The translations under genes and the position numbers were made by a program. DNA of 38,072 nt from assembly GCA_905235565.1 (NCBI GenBank), contig CAJOLR010000013.1:1-38072 (forward strand). The letters are read 5' to 3'. How positions within the stretch are numbered: the stretch's first letter is position 1; each line of letters starts with the position of its first letter. This stretch comes from an uncultured Bacteroidaceae bacterium. Its GTDB lineage: Bacteria; Bacteroidota; Bacteroidia; Bacteroidales; Bacteroidaceae. The notes beneath the pieces were generated by a model that was not told where the DNA came from, ran no database searches, and was given only the letters and a program-made list of their open reading frames with translations. This document shows, piece by piece, positions 7,492 through 14,955 of this stretch.

Positions 7492-7890
7492 ATGAAGCGG
7501 CTGTGTCTGATAATAGCCCTGATTCTGGCCATTCCCGTTTTTGGCCAGGGACAGGTTGCCGCAATCAAAGACAGTCTCACACGGAATCTGGAACTTGAGA
7601 ATCTCAGGAAGATCACCATCAGGGACGGGAATCTTATTGCCTCATATTCCGATGGCACCACTAAGCAGCTGCAGTTGTCTGACTCCGAGAAACTCCAGCT
7701 TACCTTCACGGCAGCCGAATCGGATTTTGAGGCAACAGCCAAACCTGTCTATACTATTTATGACTTGAGCGGTAGGGTTGTACAGTCCAACAAAGACTCC
7801 AAGACCGATGAGCCTTTTGACCTGAGCGGGTTGTCATCGGGCATTTACCTTCTCAGGACCGATAACCGCACCATCAAGATAGTTAGGTAA
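7492..7890 (+). CDS. Secreted miniprotein with a type IX secretion sorting tail
   Basis: 132 residues starting at the ATG at 7492; an upstream in-frame ATG lies inside the previous gene. The protein consists of a signal peptide (1 to about 19, ending VFGQGQ), a short beta segment (KITIRDGNLIASYSDGTT, about residues 39-56) and a type A T9SS C-terminal sorting domain (IYDLSGRVV, LSGLSSGIYLLR, KIVR at the end). There is almost no room for a cargo domain. Similar small beta-plus-tail proteins exist in Prevotella and Bacteroides, from memory. It is the last gene of the operon, 5 bp after the outer-membrane protein. It may be displayed on the cell surface if the cell has a working T9SS. Confidence 0.8.
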   Translation: MKRLCLIIALILAIPVFGQGQVAAIKDSLTRNLELENLRKITIRDGNLIASYSDGTTKQLQLSDSEKLQLTFTAAESDFEATAKPVYTIYDLSGRVVQSNKDSKTDEPFDLSGLSSGIYLLRTDNRTIKIVR

Positions 7891-7917
7891 TCAGTTGCTC
7901 AAAAAATAGAGTAAAAG

Positions 7918-7949
7918 TTTGCCTACCTCCGTAAAAAGGCATAATTTTG
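7918..7949 (+). promoter_or_regulatory. Promoter of tRNA-Lys
   Basis: TTTG at 7918-7921, 20 bp, then TAATTTTG at 7942-7949: both boxes match the Bacteroidota consensus with ideal spacing. The mature tRNA begins 27 bp later. Confidence 0.8.
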
Positions 7950-7975
7950 CACCCGCTTAACAGCAATTAGAGGTA

Positions 7976-8051
7976 GATCCGCTAGCTCAGCAGGTAGAGC
8001 ACATCCCTTTTAAGGATGGGGTCTCGGGTTCGAACCCCGAGCGGATCACCA
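7976..8051 (+). tRNA. tRNA-Lys (anticodon TTT)
   Basis: The cloverleaf folds completely. Acceptor GATCCGC (7976-7982) pairs with GCGGATC (8041-8047). The D arm and the anticodon stem CATCC/GGATG are present, the loop CTTTTAA places TTT at 8009-8011, and the T arm is CGGGTTCGAACCCCG. The discriminator is A (8048) and CCA is encoded (8049-8051). It has its own promoter, and a strong hairpin starts directly after the CCA. Confidence 0.97.
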
Positions 8052-8095
8052 GAAAATCGCTTCAGAATATCTCCTGAAGCGATTTTCCATTTTTA
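8052..8095 (+). terminator. Rho-independent terminator after tRNA-Lys
   Basis: A perfect 14-bp stem (8052-8065 with 8074-8087, GAAAATCGCTTCAG) with an 8-nt loop is followed by CATTTTT. It begins one base after the tRNA CCA end, so it also defines the 3' trailer to be trimmed. Confidence 0.8.
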
Positions 8096-8106
8096 AAAGG
8101 TTATTT

Positions 8107-8127
8107 TTCGTGCCCCATTCGTGCCCC
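8107..8127. repeat. Tandem TTCGTGCCCC direct repeat next to tRNA-Lys
   Basis: The 10-mer TTCGTGCCCC occurs twice with an 11-bp period (8107-8116 and 8118-8127), about 56 bp beyond the tRNA end. Repeats of the form GTGCCCC are familiar to me from the neighbourhood of tyrosine-integrase genes of Bacteroidales mobile elements. No integrase is present, so this may be the scar of a lost element. The rest of 8128-8240 is AT-rich with no gene. Confidence 0.45.
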
Positions 8128-8240
8128 GGTTTTCAATCACTACTAACTAAATAATCAATTCTCAGAGAGGTCACAAACCTTTTTAGTCGGCCTGATTATT
8201 ATTTTCATTTTCATCACAAGATAAAGATTGCCTTTGTTTT

Positions 8241-8271
8241 AAAAAAAAGGATGACTACTTTTTAGTCACCC
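8241..8271 (-). terminator. Terminator of the psd-pssA-DUF4834 unit
   Basis: On the minus strand a stem TGACTA/TAGTCA (8263-8268 with 8252-8257), extended by GG/CC pairs across one mismatch, is followed by a run of eight or more T (plus-strand A run 8241-8248). It sits 7 bp after the stop of the DUF4834 gene. Confidence 0.85.
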
Positions 8272-8277
8272 CCTCTC

Positions 8278-8526
8278 TCAACGCCTCTTGATTTCCTCAA
8301 AGTCTACGTATTCACCGTCTGAGTCCGACAATACTTTCTTCTTGTTGCGTGGACGCTTGCGGATGGTCTGATGTGTATCCGTGTCTTGCTGCGGATGTCC
8401 GGTCAACCTGCGAAAGAAACCTACTACTGCATTCAGGAACGTAGCCAGGAGGTCACGTGCAAAAGTCAGCACCGCAAGCAGCACAAACAGCAGGATGAAT
8501 ATTATGACCGAAATTAATATGAGCAT
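8278..8526 (-). CDS. DUF4834 small membrane protein
   Basis: 82 residues. One N-terminal membrane segment (about 2-24, LILISVIIFILLFVLLAVL) is followed by an amphipathic helix (LLATFLNAVVGFFRRL) and a charged C-terminal tail ending YVDFEEIKRR. This matches DUF4834, a Bacteroidota family of unknown function that is often found behind the phosphatidylserine genes. It is the last gene of psd-pssA-DUF4834, separated from pssA by 44 bp that contain two hairpins, and followed by a good terminator. The link to phospholipid synthesis is by gene order only. Confidence 0.8.
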   Translation of the reverse strand: MLILISVIIFILLFVLLAVLTFARDLLATFLNAVVGFFRRLTGHPQQDTDTHQTIRKRPRNKKKVLSDSDGEYVDFEEIKRR

Positions 8527-8540
8527 GAATTACGCTTTAT

Positions 8541-8600
8541 CTATTAACGGCAAAAAACTTGCCTTGCCTGTCAGTGCTGACCTTTTGTCAGAACTGACAG
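8541..8600 (-). other. Paired hairpins across the pssA stop codon
   Basis: On the minus strand CTGTCAGT pairs with ACTGACAG (8593-8600 with 8568-8575). Inside this, CTGAC pairs with GTCAG around an AAAAG loop, giving a 13-bp stem with one mismatch that contains the last codons and stop of pssA. About 10 nt further, GGCAA-GTTTT-TTGCC forms a second short hairpin. Together they may partly terminate transcription or stabilise the upstream mRNA. Confidence 0.55.
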
Positions 8601-9263
8601 TATGATATACCAGACTATAACTGCCGAGAGACCTTTCTCGCGGAGAATGATCAGAATTATGGCAGCCACTATCAGGAACATGAAACGGACCTTGTTATCG
8701 GCCCATTTGAGGTTCTTGAACTTGAGCGAGAACATAGGTATCTCACTTGTCATCAGCCAAGAGAAGATAATGACAAGCGGTGTTATGAAGCCCGGTGCTC
8801 CCGGCAGGTCAATGAGGTTGAACTGGAAAAGGCCGCAGACAAACAGCGCATTGGCAGGTACTGCCAGACCAAGGAACGAAGAGGTCTGACGCTCATCCGT
8901 ATTGAACTTGGCCAGACGAAGTGCCGCACAAACCACAATAATCAGACCGATGTAAGGAATGATTGCTGCTATTGTATCAGTGCTGTAGTTGAACTGGCGC
9001 AGTGTCATGACGCAAAGTATTGAGGGTGCCAGTCCGAATGTGATAAGGTCTGCCAGAGAGTCAAGTTCCTTTCCTATGGGAGAGTAGGATTTGAGCAGAC
9101 GGGCCGTAAGACCGTCGCAGAAATCAAACAGCGCGCCGGCCACAACCCACAGAAGGGCGTGCCAGGCATCTGAATTGAACGCTGCAAAAACTGCCATGCA
9201 GCCTGAAAGCAGGTTGCAGCAGGTAATAGCATTTGGTATATGTCTTGTTATGCGGTTTGCCAT
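8571..9263 (-). CDS. pssA: CDP-diacylglycerol--serine O-phosphatidyltransferase
   Basis: Makes phosphatidylserine from CDP-diacylglycerol and serine in the inner membrane. It has 230 residues with several membrane segments. The CDP-alcohol phosphotransferase signature is complete at about residues 49-71: DGLTAR, eight residues, G, then ELDSLAD (pattern DGx2ARx8Gx3Dx3D). The gene begins 6 bp after psd, so synthase and decarboxylase are co-transcribed, giving the two-step route to phosphatidylethanolamine. The last codons and the stop lie inside a strong hairpin. Confidence 0.95.
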   Translation of the reverse strand: MANRITRHIPNAITCCNLLSGCMAVFAAFNSDAWHALLWVVAGALFDFCDGLTARLLKSYSPIGKELDSLADLITFGLAPSILCVMTLRQFNYSTDTIAAIIPYIGLIIVVCAALRLAKFNTDERQTSSFLGLAVPANALFVCGLFQFNLIDLPGAPGFITPLVIIFSWLMTSEIPMFSLKFKNLKWADNKVRFMFLIVAAIILIILREKGLSAVIVWYIILSVLTKGQH

Positions 9264-9269
9264 TTGTCT

Positions 9270-9959
9270 TTATGAAAGTTTGGCCAGAATGGAGATGTCG
9301 GCAGTGACCTTCTGGTTTACCTTGACGCATATGAGTGTGTCAACCGGAAGATAGACATCAACCCTGGACCCGAATTTTATGAAACCCATTTGACTGTCAA
9401 TACGGCTTTCGTCACCTGGCTTGCAATATGTTATGACCCTGCGGGCAAGAGCGCCGGCTATCTGACGCAGCATTATCTCCTTGCCTTCAGGAGTTTTTAT
9501 CACTACTAACGAACGTTCGTTCTCCGTGCTTGCCTTAGGCTTGAAGGCTGCATGGTAGTTGCCGTCCTGATGCTCCACCTTGGTTACGGTGCCGTTTACA
9601 GGGAACCAGTTGGCATGAACGCTCCATACGCTCATGAATATGGATACAACAATGCGGCGGTCTTTGAAATAATCGGTTTCATCGACCTCTTCGATGGATA
9701 CTATCGTACCGTCGGCCGGTGATACCACTACCTGCTCCTGGTCATCGCTGGGAAAACGTCTGACAGGATTCCTGAAGAAATTCAGAAAGAACCATACAAA
9801 AAAGAGTGTTATGGCAAGAGTTGCATAAGACCACCATCCGGATATGTCATGAATCAGAAACAGAGGCAGGTTTACGACAAAGAACAATATTGCCACTATC
9901 GTCAGTGTTGTCTTTCCTTCTGGGTTGATGCTGGGATGTTTTCCGTTGCTTTCGGTCAT
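9270..9959 (-). CDS. psd: Phosphatidylserine decarboxylase proenzyme
   Basis: Decarboxylates phosphatidylserine to phosphatidylethanolamine. It is made as a proenzyme and self-cleaves to form a pyruvoyl group. The 229 residues and the FGSR motif (Gly197-Ser198 as the cleavage site, within MGFIKFGSRVDVYLP) fit the short archaeal/Bacteroidota type. Two N-terminal membrane segments (about 17-35 and 41-60) anchor it. It is first in psd-pssA-DUF4834 with a near-consensus promoter directly upstream. Confidence 0.95.
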   Translation of the reverse strand: MTESNGKHPSINPEGKTTLTIVAILFFVVNLPLFLIHDISGWWSYATLAITLFFVWFFLNFFRNPVRRFPSDDQEQVVVSPADGTIVSIEEVDETDYFKDRRIVVSIFMSVWSVHANWFPVNGTVTKVEHQDGNYHAAFKPKASTENERSLVVIKTPEGKEIMLRQIAGALARRVITYCKPGDESRIDSQMGFIKFGSRVDVYLPVDTLICVKVNQKVTADISILAKLS

Positions 9960-9978
9960 TTTGGCGTGTTTTATTTTA

Positions 9979-10009
9979 CAAAGATAAGGCTTTTAAGTTT
10001 AATACAAAA
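9979..10009 (-). promoter_or_regulatory. Promoter of psd-pssA-DUF4834
   Basis: On the minus strand TTTTG (10005-10009), 18 bp, then TATCTTTG (9979-9986), a full match to the Bacteroidota -33/-7 consensus, about 19 bp before the psd ATG. Confidence 0.75.
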
Positions 10010-10095
10010 GTGGAGTGTCCTTTTTTGAACATATTCAAAAGTTTACTGCAGGTACGTATACATCCTGTCCTGTTGAAAACTTTGGAGCGGCGGTA

Positions 10096-10126
10096 TTGCA
10101 CGGAACGGGCGTTGTGAGTAACTTTA
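10096..10126 (+). promoter_or_regulatory. Candidate promoter of dnaE
   Basis: TTG at 10096-10098, exactly 20 bp, then TAACTTTA (7 of 8 consensus positions) at 10119-10126, about 25 bp before the dnaE ATG at 10152. The divergent psd promoter lies about 90 bp upstream. Confidence 0.5.
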
Positions 10127-10151
10127 AAAACTTTTTCGACCAGAAGCAATC

Positions 10152-13100
10152 ATGCAGGAATTTGTCCATCTACACGTGCATACGCAGTACTCTCTGCTGG
10201 ACGGCCAGACCAACATCAAGAAGATGGTTGACAAGGCTATAGCAGACGGTATGCGTGGTGTTGCCGTAACCGATCACGGCAATATGATGGGTATAAAGGA
10301 GTTCAAGAACTACTGCGACAAGAAGAATGATGAGCTCAAGGAGCAGGGAAGGCATTTCAAGCCTATCATAGGCTGCGAGGTTTATGTGGCTCCGCGCCGC
10401 AAGGAACAGCGCGAAAGCAAGGAACTGGACGGTGCCAACTATCACCTTATACTGCTGGCCAAGAATGAGAAGGGTTATCATAACCTCATCAAGATAGTGT
10501 CCCGGGCATGGACAGACGGTTTCTATTCACATCCGCGTACAGACAAGTATGACCTGGAGAGGTATCATGAGGGTATTATCTGCTGTTCGGCCTGTCTGGG
10601 AGGCGAGGTCCCTAAACTGATAACCGCGGGCCGTATCGAAGAGGCAGGGCGGGCGGTTGAGTGGTTCCATAACCTGTTCGGTGATGACTATTATCTGGAA
10701 CTGCAGCGCCATAGGGCTACCGTTCCCAAGGCCAACCATGAGGTCTATCCGCTTCAGGTAAAAGTTAATGAGCAGCTTAAGGAGATGTCCCGTAAGTTCG
10801 GCATCAAGACTATATGCACAAACGATGTCCATTTCCTGGATGAGGAGAATGCCGATGCCCATGAGCTGCTGATATGTCTGTCGACAGGACGTACCCCGGA
10901 TGACCCGAGCCTGATGCGCTACTCAAAGCAGGAGTGGTTCAAGACCACCGAAGAGATGAACAATCTGTTTGCCGATGAACAGGAGGCGCTGGCCAACACG
11001 GTCGAGATACTGGACAAGGTAGAGGAGTACTCCATAAACCATGCTCCAATCATGCCCAACTTTGCCATACCGGAAGAGTTCGGAACGGAGGAGGAGTATC
11101 GCCAGCGCCTGACAGAGGAGGACCTGTTCAGGGAGTTCACATGCAACGAGCATGGCGAGACGGTGATGTCAAAGGAGGAGGCCGATAAGAAGATAAGGAA
11201 ACTGGGCGGCTATGACAAGCTGTACCGTATCAAGCTGGAGGCCGATTATCTGGCAGAACTCACGATGAAAGGCGCAAAGGTGCGCTATGGTGATCCCATT
11301 CCCGATAACGTTCTGGAACAGCTTAAGTTTGAGCTGCATATCATGAAGACCATGGGTTTCCCGGGCTACTTCCTGATAGTCCAGGATTTCATTAACGCCG
11401 CCCGTAATGAATTGGGCGTTTCGGTTGGCCCGGGGCGTGGTTCGGCTGCCGGATCGGCAGTGGCCTACTGCCTTGGGATCACTCAGATAGACCCCATCAA
11501 ATATGACCTGCTGTTTGAGCGTTTCCTCAATCCTGACCGTATCTCATTGCCCGATATTGATGTGGATTTTGATGATGACGGCCGCGGACGTGTCCTGCAG
11601 TGGGTGACCGAAAAGTATGGAGTAGAGAAGGTGGCCCATATCATAACCTACGGCTCCATGCAGACCAAAATGGCCATCAAGGACGTGGCACGCGTGCTTG
11701 AGGTTCCGCTGGATGTATCCAACAACCTGTGCAAGGCCATACCGGACAGGCTGCCCGATACCCCGGAAGGCAAGTCCCGGAAGGTCAACTTCAAGAATGT
11801 TCTGGAGTGCGTTCCGGAGATACAGCAGGCAGCGGCATCGGACGATGAGAGACTGCGCAAGACCATACAGTTCGCCAAGATGCTGGAGGGCAATGTGCGC
11901 GGTACGGGCGTACATGCTTGCGGAACGATAATATGCCGTGACGATATCACGGACTGGGTACCGGTATCCATAGCTACGGACAAGGATACCGGCGAACGCC
12001 TGCTGGTTACCCAATATGAGGGTAGCGTGATTGAGGACACCGGCCTTATCAAAATGGACTTCCTGGGCCTTAAGACCCTGTCCATCATCAAGGAGGCTGT
12101 TGAGAACATAAAGAACAGCCTGGGCATAGATGTGGATATAGAAAAAATACCCATCGATGACAGTAAGACTTTCCAACTCTATTGTGAGGGCCGGACGATA
12201 GGAACTTTCCAGTTTGAATCCCCAGGCATGCAGAAATACCTGCGTGAACTGCAACCCGGCGTCTTTGAGGACCTCATAGCCATGAATGCCCTCTACCGGC
12301 CTGGCCCCATGGACTACATCCCTGATTTCATCGACCGGAAGCTTGGACGTAAACCCATTGAGTACGATATCCCGATTATGGAGAAGTACCTTAAGGATAC
12401 ATACGGGATAACGGTTTATCAGGAGCAGGTCATGTTGCTTTCACGGCTGCTGGCCGGATTCACGCGCGGTGAGAGTGATACCCTGCGCAAGGCCATGGGT
12501 AAGAAACTTAAGGATAAGCTGGACCACCTGAAACCCAAGTTCATCGAGGGTGGAAAGGCAAACGGCCATGACCCCAAGGTGCTGGAGAAGATCTGGGCTG
12601 ACTGGGAGAAGTTCGCATCCTATGCGTTCAACAAGTCACATGCAACCTGCTACTCGTGGGTAGCTTATCAGACCGCTTACCTCAAGGCCAATTATCCGTC
12701 ACAGTATATGGCTGCGGTGCTGAGTCGTGCCGCCGATATTACCGAGGTGACCAAACTGATGGATGAATGCAAGGCCATGGGCATAAACGTGCTTGGACCG
12801 GATGTTAATGAGAGTGTCCCAAGATTCGGTGTCAATGCCAAGGGTGATATCCGTTTCGGTATGGCATCTGTTAAGGGCGTGGGCGAGAATGCCGTATCGG
12901 CCATCGTTAATGAACGTAAGGCCAACGGTCCGTACAAGAGCATATTTGACTTTGTGCAGCGTGTAAACCTGAGCGCCTGTAACCGCAAGAACATTGAGAA
13001 CCTTGCATTGGCCGGTGCGTTTGACTGTTTCCCTGAGATAAGTCGTGAACAGTTTGTCCAGCCATGCGGCAAGAATGAGGTGTTCAGTGATGTGCTGGTC

Positions 13101-13862
13101 CGCTACGGCACCAAGTATCAGTTGGACCGTCAGGAATCTCAGAACACCCTATTCGGCGATATGGGTCAGGTGGACCTGATAGCAACCCCATCCATTCCCG
13201 AGGCTCCCGAATGGCCGCTTCTGGAGAAACTCAATAAAGAGAAGGATCTTGTGGGAATCTATCTTTCGGCCCATCCTCTTGATGAGTATAGGGTAATATT
13301 GGAAAACGTTTGTACCATAGGCGTGACACAGCTTGAGGACCGTGCGGCGCTGGTGGGCAAGGATATCATATTGGGAGGCATAGTGACAGGTGTAAGGGAG
13401 TCACGCACCAAGACCGGCAAGCCGTGCGGTTTTACCAGGATCGAGGATTTTACAGGTTCTTATGAGATTGCACTGTTCGGTGAGCCCTGGCTCAAGTGGG
13501 CCAATATGATGAAGACGGGAAACTATCTGTTCATCAAAGCCAGTTGCCAGCCGTATCGGTACAGTCCCGAAAAGGTGGACTTTGTAATAAACTCGGTCGA
13601 ACTGCTTCAGGACGTAAAGGATACCGCAATCAGTTCGCTTACACTTTCCATGCCTGTCTCAGAGCTGGACAAGGAGTTTGTGAGTGATCTGGATGCACTT
13701 ACGGCAAAAGAGGGAAACACCACACTCAAATTCGTCATGTCGGACCTGGCATCACCGGACAGCAAGGTATCCCTTTCATCGGCCAGAAAGATAACCGTAA
13801 CCCAGAAGATGATGGATTACATCAAAAGTAGAGAAACTATTAATTATTCATTCAATCAATAA
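10152..13862 (+). CDS. dnaE: DNA polymerase III alpha subunit
   Basis: The replicative polymerase, 1236 residues. Domains in order: an N-terminal PHP domain (HLHVHTQYSLLDG, residues 7-19), the palm with GPGRGSAAGS (about 427-436) and the catalytic aspartates in PDIDVDFDD (467-475), the fingers with FNKSHATCYSWVAYQ (about 827-841), a helix-hairpin-helix region, and a C-terminal OB-fold (about 1070-1150, starting ILGGIVTGVRES). QNTLFG at 997-1002 looks like an internal sliding-clamp binding motif. There is no intein or frameshift. trxA follows after 11 bp, so dnaE, trxA and the next small gene form one unit. Confidence 0.97.
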   Translation: MQEFVHLHVHTQYSLLDGQTNIKKMVDKAIADGMRGVAVTDHGNMMGIKEFKNYCDKKNDELKEQGRHFKPIIGCEVYVAPRRKEQRESKELDGANYHLILLAKNEKGYHNLIKIVSRAWTDGFYSHPRTDKYDLERYHEGIICCSACLGGEVPKLITAGRIEEAGRAVEWFHNLFGDDYYLELQRHRATVPKANHEVYPLQVKVNEQLKEMSRKFGIKTICTNDVHFLDEENADAHELLICLSTGRTPDDPSLMRYSKQEWFKTTEEMNNLFADEQEALANTVEILDKVEEYSINHAPIMPNFAIPEEFGTEEEYRQRLTEEDLFREFTCNEHGETVMSKEEADKKIRKLGGYDKLYRIKLEADYLAELTMKGAKVRYGDPIPDNVLEQLKFELHIMKTMGFPGYFLIVQDFINAARNELGVSVGPGRGSAAGSAVAYCLGITQIDPIKYDLLFERFLNPDRISLPDIDVDFDDDGRGRVLQWVTEKYGVEKVAHIITYGSMQTKMAIKDVARVLEVPLDVSNNLCKAIPDRLPDTPEGKSRKVNFKNVLECVPEIQQAAASDDERLRKTIQFAKMLEGNVRGTGVHACGTIICRDDITDWVPVSIATDKDTGERLLVTQYEGSVIEDTGLIKMDFLGLKTLSIIKEAVENIKNSLGIDVDIEKIPIDDSKTFQLYCEGRTIGTFQFESPGMQKYLRELQPGVFEDLIAMNALYRPGPMDYIPDFIDRKLGRKPIEYDIPIMEKYLKDTYGITVYQEQVMLLSRLLAGFTRGESDTLRKAMGKKLKDKLDHLKPKFIEGGKANGHDPKVLEKIWADWEKFASYAFNKSHATCYSWVAYQTAYLKANYPSQYMAAVLSRAADITEVTKLMDECKAMGINVLGPDVNESVPRFGVNAKGDIRFGMASVKGVGENAVSAIVNERKANGPYKSIFDFVQRVNLSACNRKNIENLALAGAFDCFPEISREQFVQPCGKNEVFSDVLVRYGTKYQLDRQESQNTLFGDMGQVDLIATPSIPEAPEWPLLEKLNKEKDLVGIYLSAHPLDEYRVILENVCTIGVTQLEDRAALVGKDIILGGIVTGVRESRTKTGKPCGFTRIEDFTGSYEIALFGEPWLKWANMMKTGNYLFIKASCQPYRYSPEKVDFVINSVELLQDVKDTAISSLTLSMPVSELDKEFVSDLDALTAKEGNTTLKFVMSDLASPDSKVSLSSARKITVTQKMMDYIKSRETINYSFNQ

Positions 13863-13873
13863 AACTGTAAACT

Positions 13874-14188
13874 ATGGAATTCGAGATTACCAGTCAGAAT
13901 TTTGCCGAAATCACACAGCAGGCCAAGCCGGTGCTGATTGATTTCTGGGCAACATGGTGCGGACCATGCAAGCGTTTGGGCCCCATCATAGAGGAGATTG
14001 CCACCGAGTATGACGGCAAGGCTGTCATCTGCAAGTGCGACATTGAGGAGAACGATGAACTGACCGAGAAGTTCGGTATCATGAACGTTCCTACCGTAGT
14101 GTTCCTGAAGGAAGGCAAGGAGGTTGACCGTGTGGTAGGCCTGGCTATGAAAAACGTATATCAGGACAAACTTAACGCTCTGCTCTGA
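13874..14188 (+). CDS. trxA: Thioredoxin
   Basis: A 104-residue classical thioredoxin with the WCGPC active site (about residues 28-32), an upstream DFWATW strand and the cis-proline loop NVPTVVF (about 75-81). It has no signal peptide, so it is the cytoplasmic form, supplying reducing power to ribonucleotide reductase and others. It is placed between dnaE and a small acidic protein gene, with 11 bp and 2 bp spacers. Confidence 0.95.
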   Translation: MEFEITSQNFAEITQQAKPVLIDFWATWCGPCKRLGPIIEEIATEYDGKAVICKCDIEENDELTEKFGIMNVPTVVFLKEGKEVDRVVGLAMKNVYQDKLNALL

Positions 14189-14190
14189 TT

Positions 14191-14517
14191 ATGGCACAGG
14201 ATGAGTTCCTTGAGGATGACCTTGACGATCAGAAGACCGTCGAGTATATCAAGAATACACTTCCGCAGGACCTTAAGGAGAAATACACCGATGACATCAT
14301 CTATTACATGCTGGATGTGATAAATGACTATTTCACCACCAGCGGAGTGTTGGATCAGGAGCCCGATGCTGACGGCTGTATCGATATAGACAACGATGCA
14401 CTTGTGGCATACATCATAAAAGAGGCCAGGAAGGACAAAATTGGCTCCTTCCCGGCCGATGAGGTTATTCTGATCGTGGAGGCAGAGGCCGATTATGTAG
14501 ATTCTCTGGGAGAATAG
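14191..14517 (+). CDS. Small acidic protein of the dnaE-trxA operon
   Basis: 108 residues, very acidic, with no signal peptide or membrane segment. I do not recognise a named domain. Predicted structure is mainly helical (QKTVEYIKNTLPQDLKEKY, then DIIYYMLDVINDYFTTS and EVILIVEAEADYVDSL). From memory, similar small proteins follow trxA in other Bacteroidales. It starts 2 bp after the trxA stop, so it is almost certainly co-translated. Its last two codons (GAA TAG) are part of the palindrome at 14512-14550, so the present C-terminus may have been set by that insertion. Confidence 0.85.
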   Translation: MAQDEFLEDDLDDQKTVEYIKNTLPQDLKEKYTDDIIYYMLDVINDYFTTSGVLDQEPDADGCIDIDNDALVAYIIKEARKDKIGSFPADEVILIVEAEADYVDSLGE

Positions 14518-14550
14518 TACAATTGGGGACTGTCCCCTTTTGTACTATTC
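14512..14550. repeat. REP-like palindrome forming both stop codons of two convergent genes
   Basis: An 11-bp outer stem (GAATAGTACAA, 14512-14522, with TTGTACTATTC, 14540-14550) and a 6-bp inner stem (GGGGAC/GTCCCC, 14525-14530 and 14532-14537) are separated by an unpaired TT on each side and a 1-nt loop. TAG at 14515-14517 ends the plus-strand gene and the symmetrical TAG (14547-14545) ends tsaE. GGGGACtGTCCCC resembles REP sequences of RAYT transposases. It probably also works as a bidirectional terminator. Confidence 0.75.
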
Positions 14551-14955
14551 TATGGTGCGTGAGCCATCACTGTTCTCGGTGATGGTTACTTTTTTTGCAT
14601 CAAGGGGCAGCAGTTCCTCTACCAGTTCCGGCCACTCGATGAAACAGAGGGCACCGCTGTAGAAATAGTCCTCATAGCCCAGGTCATATACCTCCTCAAG
14701 TTTCTTGATACGGTAGAAATCAAAGTGGTATATGAGTTCGGCGGTAGTCTGGGACCGATACTCGTTTATTATGGCGAATGTGGGTGAGTTTACCTCGTCC
14801 TCCACGCCCAGCAGCCTGCACAGGGCTTTTATGAATGTGGTCTTGCCGGCACCCATCTTGCCGTAGAACGCAAACACTGTATCATCGCCCATTTGTCCGA
14901 TAAATTCGCGGGCGGCTTCCTCTATATGGTCAAGGTCTTTTATAGTGATGTTCAT
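14545..14955 (-). CDS. tsaE: tRNA threonylcarbamoyladenosine synthesis ATPase TsaE
   Basis: ATPase that works with TsaB and TsaD to install t6A at position 37 of ANN-decoding tRNAs. It has 136 residues, with a Walker [10 protein letters not shown] (about 31-39), the switch-like [10 protein letters not shown] (about 57-66), HFDFYR (about 77-82) and the FIEWPE motif (about 105-110) typical of the family. The start ATG overlaps the porX stop by 4 bp (14952-14955). It is last in the minus-strand operon, and its stop lies in the palindrome. Confidence 0.95.
   Translation of the reverse strand: MNITIKDLDHIEEAAREFIGQMGDDTVFAFYGKMGAGKTTFIKALCRLLGVEDEVNSPTFAIINEYRSQTTAELIYHFDFYRIKKLEEVYDLGYEDYFYSGALCFIEWPELVEELLPLDAKKVTITENSDGSRTIE

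Noticed and set aside
11544-12254. Open frame of 236 codons on the minus strand inside dnaE
   Set aside because: It is antisense to conserved DnaE sequence, has no recognisable domain and reflects the codon bias of the real gene.
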